From NCBI RefSeq assembly GCF_900103265.1, contig NZ_FMWX01000012.1, forward strand, positions 1-64,000: DNA of 64,000 nt. Direction: 5' to 3'. The notes beneath the pieces are model-generated. The model ran no database searches. It worked only from the letters and a program-made list of their open reading frames with translations, and was not told the DNA's origin. Below, in pieces: positions 52,873 to 60,343 of this stretch. Position 1 is the stretch's first letter, and the number at the start of each line of letters is the position of its first letter. Position numbers and translations under genes: made by a program. The DNA is from Sphingomonas sp. NFR15. Its GTDB lineage: Bacteria; Pseudomonadota; Alphaproteobacteria; Sphingomonadales; Sphingomonadaceae.

Positions 52873-54180
52873 ATGCGGAAATGGACACGGGCGCTGACTG
52901 CGGCGGCGGCCGCGGCGGCGCTGATCGGCGCCGCGCCCCCCGCCGAACCCCCGTCGCGGCCGGGTGTGGATGCGCCGGAACTCGCGCGCCTCGGCGCCGA
53001 TCCGGTCGGCGTCGCCGATCTCGAATTGGTTCAGCTCGCCCAGCCGAACGTACTCAAGGGGCAGGACCGGCCTATCGTGGAAGACCGCCATCTGCCGCTC
53101 AAGGTCTGGTATCCGGCGACCCGCTCCGGCCCCGGCACGATCTATCGCACGGCGCTTTCTGGCGAAACGGGGGTCGACGTGCCGTTCACGATCCCCGGCG
53201 TGGCGACGCCGGATGCGCCGCCACGCAGCGGGCGCTTCCCGCTCGTCATCCTCGCGCATGGCTATGGAAACACGCCCGAACTTCTGGCGTGGCTCGGCGA
53301 GAATCTGGCAAGCAAGGGCTATGTCGTCGTCGCCCCCGCGTTTCGCGACCCGCCGATCAGCGATCGCAGCGCATTCGCGTTCGCCGGGCCGCTCAGCCGG
53401 CGGCCGCTCGACATCGCCTTCGTCGCGGCGGAGGTACAGCGGCGCGCGCGGGCGGGGCAGGCTCCGTTCGCGGCGGCCGACCCCGACAGCACCGCGCTGA
53501 TCGGCTATTCAATGGGCGGCTACGGCGTCCTCACCGCCGCAGGCGCGCCGCTCGATCCCTGGCTTGGCGGCACGACGCGCGGCGTGCTCGCGCCCTATGC
53601 GGCGGGTGGCGCGAACGCGGATTCGCTCGAGGTCGCGCACCTCAAGGCGGTAGTGGCGATCGCGCCGGCGGTGCGGCTGCAGGACAAGGGGCTCTGGGCC
53701 GGGGCGGGCGTGGCGGCGGTCACCGCTCCCACGCTGTTCATCGTCGGCAGCCAGGATCATGTCGTCGGCTATGATCCCGGCGTCCGCACCGCGTTCGACC
53801 AGCAGGTCCACGCCCCGCGCTACCTGCTGACCTTCAAGGAAGCCGGCCACAGCATCGCGCTGAGTGGCGCGCCGGCCGAAATGCGCCGCACCTTCTGGGA
53901 TATCGACTGGCTGGAAGACGCCGTCTGGCGCAAGGACCGGTTGCTCGCGGTGCAGACGCATTTCATCACCGCGTTTCTCGACCGGTACGTGAAAGGCGAC
54001 GCGGCCAAGGCGAGCTACCTCGACGGACTCGTGCCCGATTCGGACGCCGGTGTGTGGCCGGGTCTGCCGCGCGGCCGCTTCGCCGGTTTCAGCCCCGGCG
54101 CGCCGTCCGCGACCGTCTGGAAGGGCTTTCAGCCGAGCAAGGCGACTGGCATGATGTTCGAACACAAGCCCGCGTCATGA
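52873..54180 (+). CDS. exported alpha/beta hydrolase (PAF-acetylhydrolase/dienelactone-hydrolase-like)
   Basis: The 435 residues have a signal peptide (about 1-21, RALTAAAAAAALIGAAPPAE). An alpha/beta-hydrolase domain with oxyanion strand FPLVILAHGYGNTPELLAWL carries the triad Ser213 in GYSMGGYGVL, Asp295 in VGSQDHVVGY and His326 in KEAGHSIAL. The fold and length resemble bacterial PAF-acetylhydrolase-like esterases that remove acyl groups. It is 15 nt after the receptor and four bases overlap an in-frame ATG of the GH2 gene, so it is part of the same operon. The ester substrate is unknown. Confidence 0.85.
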   Translation: MRKWTRALTAAAAAAALIGAAPPAEPPSRPGVDAPELARLGADPVGVADLELVQLAQPNVLKGQDRPIVEDRHLPLKVWYPATRSGPGTIYRTALSGETGVDVPFTIPGVATPDAPPRSGRFPLVILAHGYGNTPELLAWLGENLASKGYVVVAPAFRDPPISDRSAFAFAGPLSRRPLDIAFVAAEVQRRARAGQAPFAAADPDSTALIGYSMGGYGVLTAAGAPLDPWLGGTTRGVLAPYAAGGANADSLEVAHLKAVVAIAPAVRLQDKGLWAGAGVAAVTAPTLFIVGSQDHVVGYDPGVRTAFDQQVHAPRYLLTFKEAGHSIALSGAPAEMRRTFWDIDWLEDAVWRKDRLLAVQTHFITAFLDRYVKGDAAKASYLDGLVPDSDAGVWPGLPRGRFAGFSPGAPSATVWKGFQPSKATGMMFEHKPAS

Positions 54181-54197
54181 CGGGCCGGGAGGGAAGC

Positions 54198-56069
54198 ATG
54201 AAAACGCTGTTCCGCATGATCGGTGTGCTGATGCCGATAGCGATCGCCGCCGCGCCGCTCGGCGCCCAGGATGCTCCTCCCGCGTCGATGCCGACGCCGA
54301 CGCTCGCCGCCGGGGATCTGCGGCCGGGCACCGATCTGTCCGGGCCGTGGCATTATTCGATCGATCCGTTCCGCTCGGGCATCGCCGGCTTTCATGGCGA
54401 GGCGCCCGATGCCGGCCAGCAACGCTGGCGGGACGTCGATCCGCGCGCGGCGATGGCGTCCGACAACCGCATTCTCTACGAATTCGATCTGGGCCATTCG
54501 CCGATCACGACCCTCCCCTCCTCATGGCTGACGGAGGCGCCGGAGTTGCGCCATTATCAGGGGCTGATGTGGTATCAGCGCACCTTCGCGGCGCCAGGCG
54601 GGCGGCAGGGCCGCGCCTTCCTCCGCTTCGGGGCGGCGAACTATGCGACAATCGTGTACCTCAACGGCCAGGAAGTCGGCCGGCACGAAGGCGGCTTCAC
54701 GCCCTTCGCGTTCGAGGTGACGAAGCTGCTGCGCGACGGCGACAACCAGATCACGGTGGGCGTCGATTCGCAGGCGAGCGACACGACCGTGCCCCCCGCC
54801 GTCACCGACTGGGAGAATTACGGCGGCATCACCCGGCCGGTCCGCCTGATCGAGACCCCCGCGACCTATGTGGATGATGCGTGGGTGCGGCTGTCGCGTG
54901 ACGGGCAGTTGGTGGTCGATGTTCATCTCGATGGCCCCCAGGCCGCGAACCGGCCCGTACACCTGCGCATCGCCGAGTTGAAACTGGACCGTGCCGGCGT
55001 CACCGACGCGCAGGGCAATTGGCGCGCGATCCTGTCGGCGCCGCGCGCCCTCGTTCGCTGGTCGCCCGATCGGCCGAAAATGTATGACGTCGCCGTCGAT
55101 ACGGGCGAGGATGGCTGGCGTGACCGCATCGGGTTCCGCACGATCGCGGTGCGCGGGGCCGACATCCTGCTCAACGGCCGGCCGATCTTCCTGCGCGGCA
55201 TTTCGATGCATGAGGAGGAACTCGGCGTCGATCCGACCCGGGCGATGACGACCGCCGCCGCGCGCGCCCTGCTGGGCGAGATCAAGGATGGCCTTCACGG
55301 CAACTTCGTCCGGCTGGCGCATTACCCGCATTCGGAGGTGACGCTGCGGCTCGCCGACGAAATGGGTCTGCTGGTCTGGAGCGAGATCCCCGTCTACTGG
55401 CGCGTGGCGTGGTCCAACCCCGATACGCTGGCGCGCGCACGAACCATGCTGGCCGAAAACATCCGGCGCGACCGCAACCGGGCATCGGTCGCGATCTGGA
55501 GCGTGGCCAACGAAACCCCCGTCACCGACGCGCGCAATACGTTCCTGCGCACGCTGATCGCCGATGTCCACCGGCTCGACGATACGCGCCTCGTGAGCGC
55601 CGCGCTGCTCGTCGAGCGATCGAAGGCGGAGAATCACCCGGTGATGACGCTCGCCGATCCGCTGGCCGACGCGCTCGATGTCATGGCGATCAACACCTAT
55701 AACGGCTGGTACACGCAGGATCGGCTGACCGACCTTCCCGCGAGCGAATGGCGGGTACCGGCGAACAAGCCGCTGATCTTCTCCGAATTCGGCGCGGACG
55801 CACGCGCGGGCTTCCACGATCCGGTCAAGGAACAGAAGTTTTCCGAGGATTTCCAGGCCGATTACTACCGCTATACGCTGCGGATGGCCGACAGGGTGCC
55901 GACGCTGCGCGGCATGTCACCCTGGATTTTGAAGGACTTTCGCTCGCCCCGGCGGCAGAATCCCGATTTCCAGCAGGGCTGGAACCGCAAGGGCCTGATC
56001 TCCGAGACGGGCCAGCGCAAACAGGCGTTCGACGTGCTCGCAACCTATTACCAACGCCGCGGCGGCTGA
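54198..56069 (+). CDS. glycoside hydrolase family 2, probable beta-glucuronidase, exported
   Basis: ATG 54198 has GGGAGGGAAGC directly upstream and opens a signal peptide (about 1-24, IGVLMPIAIAAAPLGAQ); the ATG at 54177 lacks this support. The 623 residues include a sugar-binding jelly roll (about 50-220; GLMWYQRTF, TIVYLNGQEVGRHEGGF), an immunoglobulin-like domain and the TIM barrel. Acid/base Glu439 is in SVANETPV and nucleophile Glu530 in LIFSEFGAD. WNRKG at 595-599 matches the Asn-x-Lys motif that holds the uronate carboxylate in beta-glucuronidases (Asn596, Lys598). It is therefore likely a periplasmic beta-glucuronidase or galacturonidase, not a beta-galactosidase. Confidence 0.88.
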   Translation: MKTLFRMIGVLMPIAIAAAPLGAQDAPPASMPTPTLAAGDLRPGTDLSGPWHYSIDPFRSGIAGFHGEAPDAGQQRWRDVDPRAAMASDNRILYEFDLGHSPITTLPSSWLTEAPELRHYQGLMWYQRTFAAPGGRQGRAFLRFGAANYATIVYLNGQEVGRHEGGFTPFAFEVTKLLRDGDNQITVGVDSQASDTTVPPAVTDWENYGGITRPVRLIETPATYVDDAWVRLSRDGQLVVDVHLDGPQAANRPVHLRIAELKLDRAGVTDAQGNWRAILSAPRALVRWSPDRPKMYDVAVDTGEDGWRDRIGFRTIAVRGADILLNGRPIFLRGISMHEEELGVDPTRAMTTAAARALLGEIKDGLHGNFVRLAHYPHSEVTLRLADEMGLLVWSEIPVYWRVAWSNPDTLARARTMLAENIRRDRNRASVAIWSVANETPVTDARNTFLRTLIADVHRLDDTRLVSAALLVERSKAENHPVMTLADPLADALDVMAINTYNGWYTQDRLTDLPASEWRVPANKPLIFSEFGADARAGFHDPVKEQKFSEDFQADYYRYTLRMADRVPTLRGMSPWILKDFRSPRRQNPDFQQGWNRKGLISETGQRKQAFDVLATYYQRRGG

Positions 56070-56134
56070 CTGCGCGACGCGAGCACCGGCGAGCGGACGA
56101 GAGGCGATCCGTGGTTGTCAGCGGGGGAAGAGCT

Positions 56135-56208
56135 TGGAGCGGGTGAAGGGAATCGAACCCTCGTCGTAAGCTTGGGAAGCTTCTGCTCTACCATTGAGCT
56201 ACACCCGC
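56135..56208 (-). tRNA. tRNA-Gly (anticodon CCC)
   Basis: On the minus strand the acceptor stem GCGGGTG pairs with CACCCGC. The D arm contains TAGCTCAATGGTAGAGC. The anticodon stem AAGC/GCTT closes the loop TTCCCAA, so the anticodon is CCC, reading GGG. The T arm has GGTTCGATTCC. The discriminator is T and the CCA is encoded. It lies between the convergent GH2 and CinA-like genes. Confidence 0.93.
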
Positions 56209-56290
56209 GTCGCGCCGTCAGTTGCACCGTCTTCGTGCGCAGGTCAATGTGTTTGCGCGCCGAACGGGGCGCTGTTCCCCGCGCGGTTCG

Positions 56291-57046
56291 CTAGATTCCG
56301 CCCGCCACCACCGCATGCCCAAGCGCTTCCAGCCGCATCGTCAGTTCGGCGAGACAGGCATCGACCAGCGCGGCATCGGTCGCGCGGACGACGAAATTCG
56401 CGCCGGTGCGGCCATCGCGGAAGAACGGATAGCTGCCGATCGACACCCCCGCGAACGCACGCTCGGTTGCCCCAAGCAGGTCCGCGACCTCGCTCTCGGC
56501 CACCCAGCAGCCGATCGTCCCCGCGACGACCGGGCACCCGCCTTCCAGCGTTCCGGTCAGCGCGTCGAGCATGCCGGCGGTGATGTGCGGCACGCCGGCC
56601 ATCACATAGATATTCTCGATATGGATGCCGGGCGCGCCCGACATGCGGTTCTCGATCAGCCCGGCGCCTTCGGGCACGCGCGCCATGCGTTTGCGCGGCT
56701 CGGTCAACCCGCCGCGCGTGGCGTAATATGCGTCGAGCGTGGCGAGCGCCTCGGGATGATACACCACCCCCACCCCCAGGGCGGCGGCGATCGCGTCGAC
56801 CGTGATGTCGTCGTGCGTGGGGCCGATGCCGCCGGTGGTGAACAGATAATCGTTGCGCGCGCGCAAGGCGTTGACCGCCTCGACGATCGCCTCGGTCCGG
56901 TCGGGCACGATCCGCACCTCGACGAGCCTGATACCCTGTACGTTGAGCCAGCTCGCCAGTTGCGCGACGTTCTTGTCCTGCGTCCGGCCGGACAGGATTT
57001 CGTCGCCGATCACCGCCAATGCGGCCGTCCAGATGCGCTCGTTCAT
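56291..57046 (-). CDS. molybdopterin-binding/CinA N-terminal family protein
   Basis: The 251 residues from MNERIWTAALAVIGDEILSG form a MoaB/MogA-like fold. GDEILSGRTQDKN, TTGGIGPTHDDITVDAIAAA and VMAGVPHITAGMLDAL are the COG1058 motifs. The C-terminal nicotinamide-nucleotide amidase domain of full CinA is absent. The family is linked to nucleotide pyrophosphatase or molybdopterin binding; its role here is unproven. An ATG four codons upstream (57058) is an alternative. It is divergent from map. Confidence 0.88.
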   Translation of the reverse strand: MNERIWTAALAVIGDEILSGRTQDKNVAQLASWLNVQGIRLVEVRIVPDRTEAIVEAVNALRARNDYLFTTGGIGPTHDDITVDAIAAALGVGVVYHPEALATLDAYYATRGGLTEPRKRMARVPEGAGLIENRMSGAPGIHIENIYVMAGVPHITAGMLDALTGTLEGGCPVVAGTIGCWVAESEVADLLGATERAFAGVSIGSYPFFRDGRTGANFVVRATDAALVDACLAELTMRLEALGHAVVAGGI

Positions 57047-57110
57047 GCGCACCCGCATAGCCCGCGCGGCCGATCTCGCAAAGGCCGGCTGTTGTCGCTA
57101 TATGCCGGTG

Positions 57111-57935
57111 ATGACCGATTATATCACCGTCACCGCCGACTCGGACACGGGCCGTACCGGCGCGATCAAGCTGCACGGCCCCGAGGCGTTCGAAGGGATG
57201 CGGCGCGCGGGTCGGCTCGCCGCCGAGACGCTCGACATGATCGTGCCGCATATGGTTCCGGGCGTCACGACGGGCGAGATCGACGATCTCGTGCGCACCT
57301 TCACGCTCGATCACGGCGCGGTTCCCGCGACGCTCGGCTATCGTGGCTACGCGCATTCGTGCTGCATTTCGATCAACCATGTCGTGTGCCACGGCATTCC
57401 GGGCGAGAAGACGCTCAAGTCGGGCGACATCGTCAACGTCGATGTCACGCCGCTGCTCGATGGCTGGCACGGCGATACCAGCCGCATGTATCTGATCGGC
57501 GACGTGCCGATCAAAGCCAAGCGGCTCGTCGATGTGACCTATGAATGCCTGATGCTCGGCATCGAACAGGCCAAGCCCGGCAACCATCTCGGCGATATCG
57601 GCCATGTCATTCAGCGCCATGCCGAGGGCCACCGCTACGGCGTGGTGCGCGATTTCTGCGGGCACGGTGTCGGCAGAATGTTCCATGATGCGCCCGAGGT
57701 GGTCCATGTCGGGCGTCCCGGCACCGGGCCGGAGCTGAAACCCGGCATGATCTTCACGATCGAGCCGATGATCAACATCGGCCGCCCGGACGTGAAGCTG
57801 CTCGACGATGGCTGGACCGCGGTGACGCGAGACCGCTCGCTTTCCGCGCAGTTCGAACATTCGATCGGCATCACCGAAGACGGCTGCGAGATCTTCACCG
57901 GCAGTCCCAAGGGGTTCGACCGCCCGCCCTATTGA
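57111..57935 (+). CDS. map: type I methionine aminopeptidase
   Basis: Removes N-terminal methionine from new proteins. The 274 residues contain RRAGRLAAETLDMIVPHMVP, ISINHVVCHGIPGEKTLKSG, the metal ligands in VNVDVTPLLDGWHGDTS (Asp, Asp), GHGVGRMFHDAP (His), TIEPMINIG (Glu) and QFEHSIGI (Glu). The start at 57111 follows an in-frame ATG at 57102 that is also possible. The C-terminal tail GSPKGFDRPPY is short. Confidence 0.97.
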   Translation: MTDYITVTADSDTGRTGAIKLHGPEAFEGMRRAGRLAAETLDMIVPHMVPGVTTGEIDDLVRTFTLDHGAVPATLGYRGYAHSCCISINHVVCHGIPGEKTLKSGDIVNVDVTPLLDGWHGDTSRMYLIGDVPIKAKRLVDVTYECLMLGIEQAKPGNHLGDIGHVIQRHAEGHRYGVVRDFCGHGVGRMFHDAPEVVHVGRPGTGPELKPGMIFTIEPMINIGRPDVKLLDDGWTAVTRDRSLSAQFEHSIGITEDGCEIFTGSPKGFDRPPY

Positions 57936-57972
57936 GGCGGGTGACGAACACCGCGCATCGCCCCGCCTCATC

Positions 57973-57995
57973 GTCACCCCAGCGTGCGCTGGGGT
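57973..57995. repeat. single REP-like unit downstream of map
   Basis: GTCACCCCAGCGTGCGCTGG followed by GGT is one hairpin of the same family as 26076-26154. No inverted partner lies nearby, so it is a lone unit in the 260-nt gap before glnB. Confidence 0.6.
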
Positions 57996-58136
57996 TGATG
58001 CGGACGATGGAACGACGTGGGCGAGCGCAAACCACGTGCCACAAAATACGGCACCTTTCGCCCGCATGCGCGTGTGTTAGGCATTCCCGCCGCACGGCGG
58101 TCGCCGCTTTGCGAGGTTGCAGGCCGCGCGCGCGAG

Positions 58137-58152
58137 TGGCACGTTTGTTGTA
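58137..58152 (+). promoter_or_regulatory. near-consensus sigma-54 promoter of glnB-glnA
   Basis: TGGCACG-TTTG-TTGTA matches the sigma-54 (RpoN) consensus TGGCACG-N4-TTGCW at all but one base, with exact -24/-12 spacing. It lies 46 nt upstream of the glnB start. This agrees with NtrC/RpoN-dependent glnBA promoters known in other proteobacteria. No NtrC site was mapped. Confidence 0.78.
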
Positions 58153-58197
58153 AGGTGCGGCGCGGGTGTTGTGCCGTTAACGACCGGGGGCTGTTGC

Positions 58198-58536
58198 GTG
58201 AAGAAGATCGAGGCGATCATCAAGCCGTTCAAACTCGATGAGGTGAAGGAAGCGCTCCACGAAGTCGGTGTGTCGGGCATCACCGTGACCGAGGCCAAGG
58301 GGTTCGGGCGCCAGAAGGGCCATACCGAACTCTATCGTGGCGCCGAATATGTCGTGGACTTCCTCCCGAAAGTGAAACTCGAAGTGGTGGTGGAGGAAGG
58401 CATCGCCGACCGCGTGGTCGAGGCGATCGCCGCGGCGGCGCAGACCGGCCGGATCGGTGACGGCAAGATCTTCGTGATCCCCGTCGAAACGGTGCTGCGC
58501 ATCCGCACCGGCGAGCGCAATGAGGACGCGGTCTGA
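58198..58536 (+). CDS. glnB: nitrogen regulatory protein P-II
   Basis: Trimeric signal protein that reports 2-oxoglutarate, ATP/ADP and glutamine status. The 112 residues start with GTG (KKIEAIIKPFKLDEVKEALH). The T-loop carries uridylylation-site Tyr51 in LYRGAEYVVDFLPKVK. The B and C loops include TGRIGDGKIFVIPVE. It lies 106 nt before glnA in one operon behind a sigma-54 promoter, the classic alphaproteobacterial glnBA arrangement, so it is GlnB rather than GlnK. Confidence 0.96.
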   Translation: MKKIEAIIKPFKLDEVKEALHEVGVSGITVTEAKGFGRQKGHTELYRGAEYVVDFLPKVKLEVVVEEGIADRVVEAIAAAAQTGRIGDGKIFVIPVETVLRIRTGERNEDAV

Positions 58537-58642
58537 CGAACGTTTGACGCGCCGCAGCATAATGTGACAGGCAACGCTCCTCCGGGAGCAACATTGATTC
58601 TCCGGCCGGGCCGGACGAGCGAACCAGAAAGGGTTGGGACAT

Positions 58643-60055
58643 ATGGCTAATTCCGCGAACGACGTCCTGAAGATGATCAAGGACCAGGAGATCGAATGGG
58701 TCGATGTCCGCTTCACCGACCCCAAGGGCGCCTGGCACCACCTGACGATGTGCTCGGCGGTGATCGGCGAGAACGAACTGACCGACGGCCTGATGTTCGA
58801 CGGCTCCTCGATCGAGGGCTGGAAGGAGATCAACGAATCGGACATGATCCTGAAGCCGGATCTGGACGCCGTGTATGTCGATCCGTTCAGCGCGACGCCG
58901 ATGCTCATCATCGTCTGCGACATCGTCGAGCCGTCGGACGGCTCGCTCTACACGCGCGATCCGCGCTCGACCGCGAAGCGCGCCGAGGCGTACCTCAAGG
59001 AAACCGGCCTCGGCGACACCGTCTATGTCGGCCCCGAACCCGAATTCTTCATGTTCGACAGCGTCGAATTCGACACGACCTACAACGGCAGCTTCTTCAA
59101 GGTCGATGACGTCGAACTGCCGACCAACACCGGCACGAAGTATGAGAGCGGCAACCTCGGCCACCGTCCGCGCGCCAAGGGCGGCTATTTCCCGGTCGGC
59201 CCGGTCGATGTCACCACCGACATCCGCGCGGAGATGGTCTCGACGCTGATCGAGATGGGCCTGCCGATGGACAAGCACCATCACGAGGTCGCCGGTTCGC
59301 AGCACGAGCTCGGCCTCACCTTCGGCAAGCTGGTCGAGACCTGCGACCGCATCCAGATCTACAAGTATGTCGTGAAGATGGTCGCGCAGGCCTATGGCAA
59401 GACCGCGACCTTCATGCCCAAGCCCATCAAGATGGACAATGGCTCGGGCATGCACACCCACATGTCGATCTGGAACAAGGGCGAGAACACCTTCGCCGGC
59501 AACGGCTATGCGGGCCTGTCGGACACTTGCCTGTACTTCATCGGCGGCGTCATCAAGCACGCCAAGGCGATCAACGCCTTCACCAACCCGACCACCAACA
59601 GCTACAAGCGTTTGGTGCCGGGCTTCGAGGCGCCGGTGCTGCTCGCCTATTCGGCGCGCAACCGCTCGGCATCGTGCCGCATTCCGTATGGCGCCGGCAC
59701 CAAGGCCAAGCGCGTCGAGTTCCGCTTCCCCGATCCGCTCGCCAACGCCTATCTCGGCACCTCGGCGCTGCTGATGGCGGGCATCGACGGCATCCAGAAC
59801 AAGATCCATCCCGGCGAGGCGATGGACAAGAACCTGTACGATCTGCCGCCGGCCGAGCTGTCGCTCGTCCCGACGGTGTGCGGCTCGCTGCGCGAAGCGC
59901 TGGAGAGCCTGATCGCCGACCACGAGTTCCTGCTCAAGGGCGGCGTGTTCACGCAGGACCAGATCGATGCGTATATCGAGCTCAAGTGGGCCGAAGTGTA
60001 TCGCTGGGAAATGCAGCCGAGCCCGGTCGAGTTCGATATGTACTACAGCGCCTGA
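58643..60055 (+). CDS. glnA: glutamine synthetase type I
   Basis: Makes glutamine from glutamate, ammonia and ATP; dodecameric. The 470 residues from MANSANDVLKMIKDQEIEWV include FDGSSIEGW, the active-site GPEPEFFMF, KHHHEVAGSQHELGLTF, the ATP-binding KPIKMDNGSGMHTHMS and RNRSASCRIP. The adenylylation site is Tyr399 in NLYDLPPAE, so it should be regulated by GlnE. A strong intrinsic terminator ends the operon. Confidence 0.99.
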   Translation: MANSANDVLKMIKDQEIEWVDVRFTDPKGAWHHLTMCSAVIGENELTDGLMFDGSSIEGWKEINESDMILKPDLDAVYVDPFSATPMLIIVCDIVEPSDGSLYTRDPRSTAKRAEAYLKETGLGDTVYVGPEPEFFMFDSVEFDTTYNGSFFKVDDVELPTNTGTKYESGNLGHRPRAKGGYFPVGPVDVTTDIRAEMVSTLIEMGLPMDKHHHEVAGSQHELGLTFGKLVETCDRIQIYKYVVKMVAQAYGKTATFMPKPIKMDNGSGMHTHMSIWNKGENTFAGNGYAGLSDTCLYFIGGVIKHAKAINAFTNPTTNSYKRLVPGFEAPVLLAYSARNRSASCRIPYGAGTKAKRVEFRFPDPLANAYLGTSALLMAGIDGIQNKIHPGEAMDKNLYDLPPAELSLVPTVCGSLREALESLIADHEFLLKGGVFTQDQIDAYIELKWAEVYRWEMQPSPVEFDMYYSA

Positions 60056-60121
60056 GGCGCTGTCGGCCGGCGCCGCCCACGCGGCGGCCGACGACGCGGG
60101 CTTTGCCTGCGGCGGATTTGG

Positions 60122-60155
60122 AAAAGGCGTCCGGAGCGATCCGGGCGCCTTTTTT
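60122..60155 (+). terminator. intrinsic terminator after glnA
   Basis: Arms of 14 bases (AAAAGGCGTCCGGA and TCCGGGCGCCTTTT, one wobble) with a GCGA loop run into TTTTTTCG, 66 nt beyond the glnA stop. Confidence 0.9.
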
Positions 60156-60215
60156 CGTTCAATCAGCGGGCAGCTCCGTTCGTTCCGAGCATAGCCCAGG
60201 AACCAGCGCACCGCG

Positions 60216-60246
60216 CCCGTGTCTCGACTGCGCTCGACACGAGCGG
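60216..60246. repeat. palindromic intergenic repeat (CTCGAC-type)
   Basis: CCCGTGTCTCGACTGCGCTC followed by GACACGAGCGGG forms a short imperfect hairpin. It resembles the dispersed TCGAC-GCTC repeats of sphingomonads and is related in style to 29801-29876. It sits in the convergent gap between glnA and the glutamate dehydrogenase. Confidence 0.5.
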
Positions 60247-60317
60247 GTTGGCGGAATTGACACAGACAGGCTGACGTAGCCGACCCGAACGGGCCCGCAG
60301 AGCCAACCCGAACGGCC

Positions 60318-60342
60318 GGCGGGGGCGAGCCCCGCCCCCGCC
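60318..60342 (-). terminator. GC hairpin at the end of the glutamate dehydrogenase gene
   Basis: GGCGGGGGC (60318-60326) and GCCCCCGCC (60334-60342) close a seven-base loop directly after the stop codon at 60344. There is no U-run, so termination strength is uncertain. Confidence 0.5.
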
Positions 60343-60343
60343 C

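Noticed and set aside
54054..54197. N-terminal extension of the GH2 enzyme
   Set aside because: It is an out-of-frame reading of the preceding hydrolase. The strong ribosome-binding site and signal peptide fix the start at 54198.
56135..56208. tRNA-Gly as an attachment site for an element to its left
   Set aside because: No integrase or phage gene is next to it and no repeat of its 3' end was seen. The neighbouring catabolic block has no other mobility marks.
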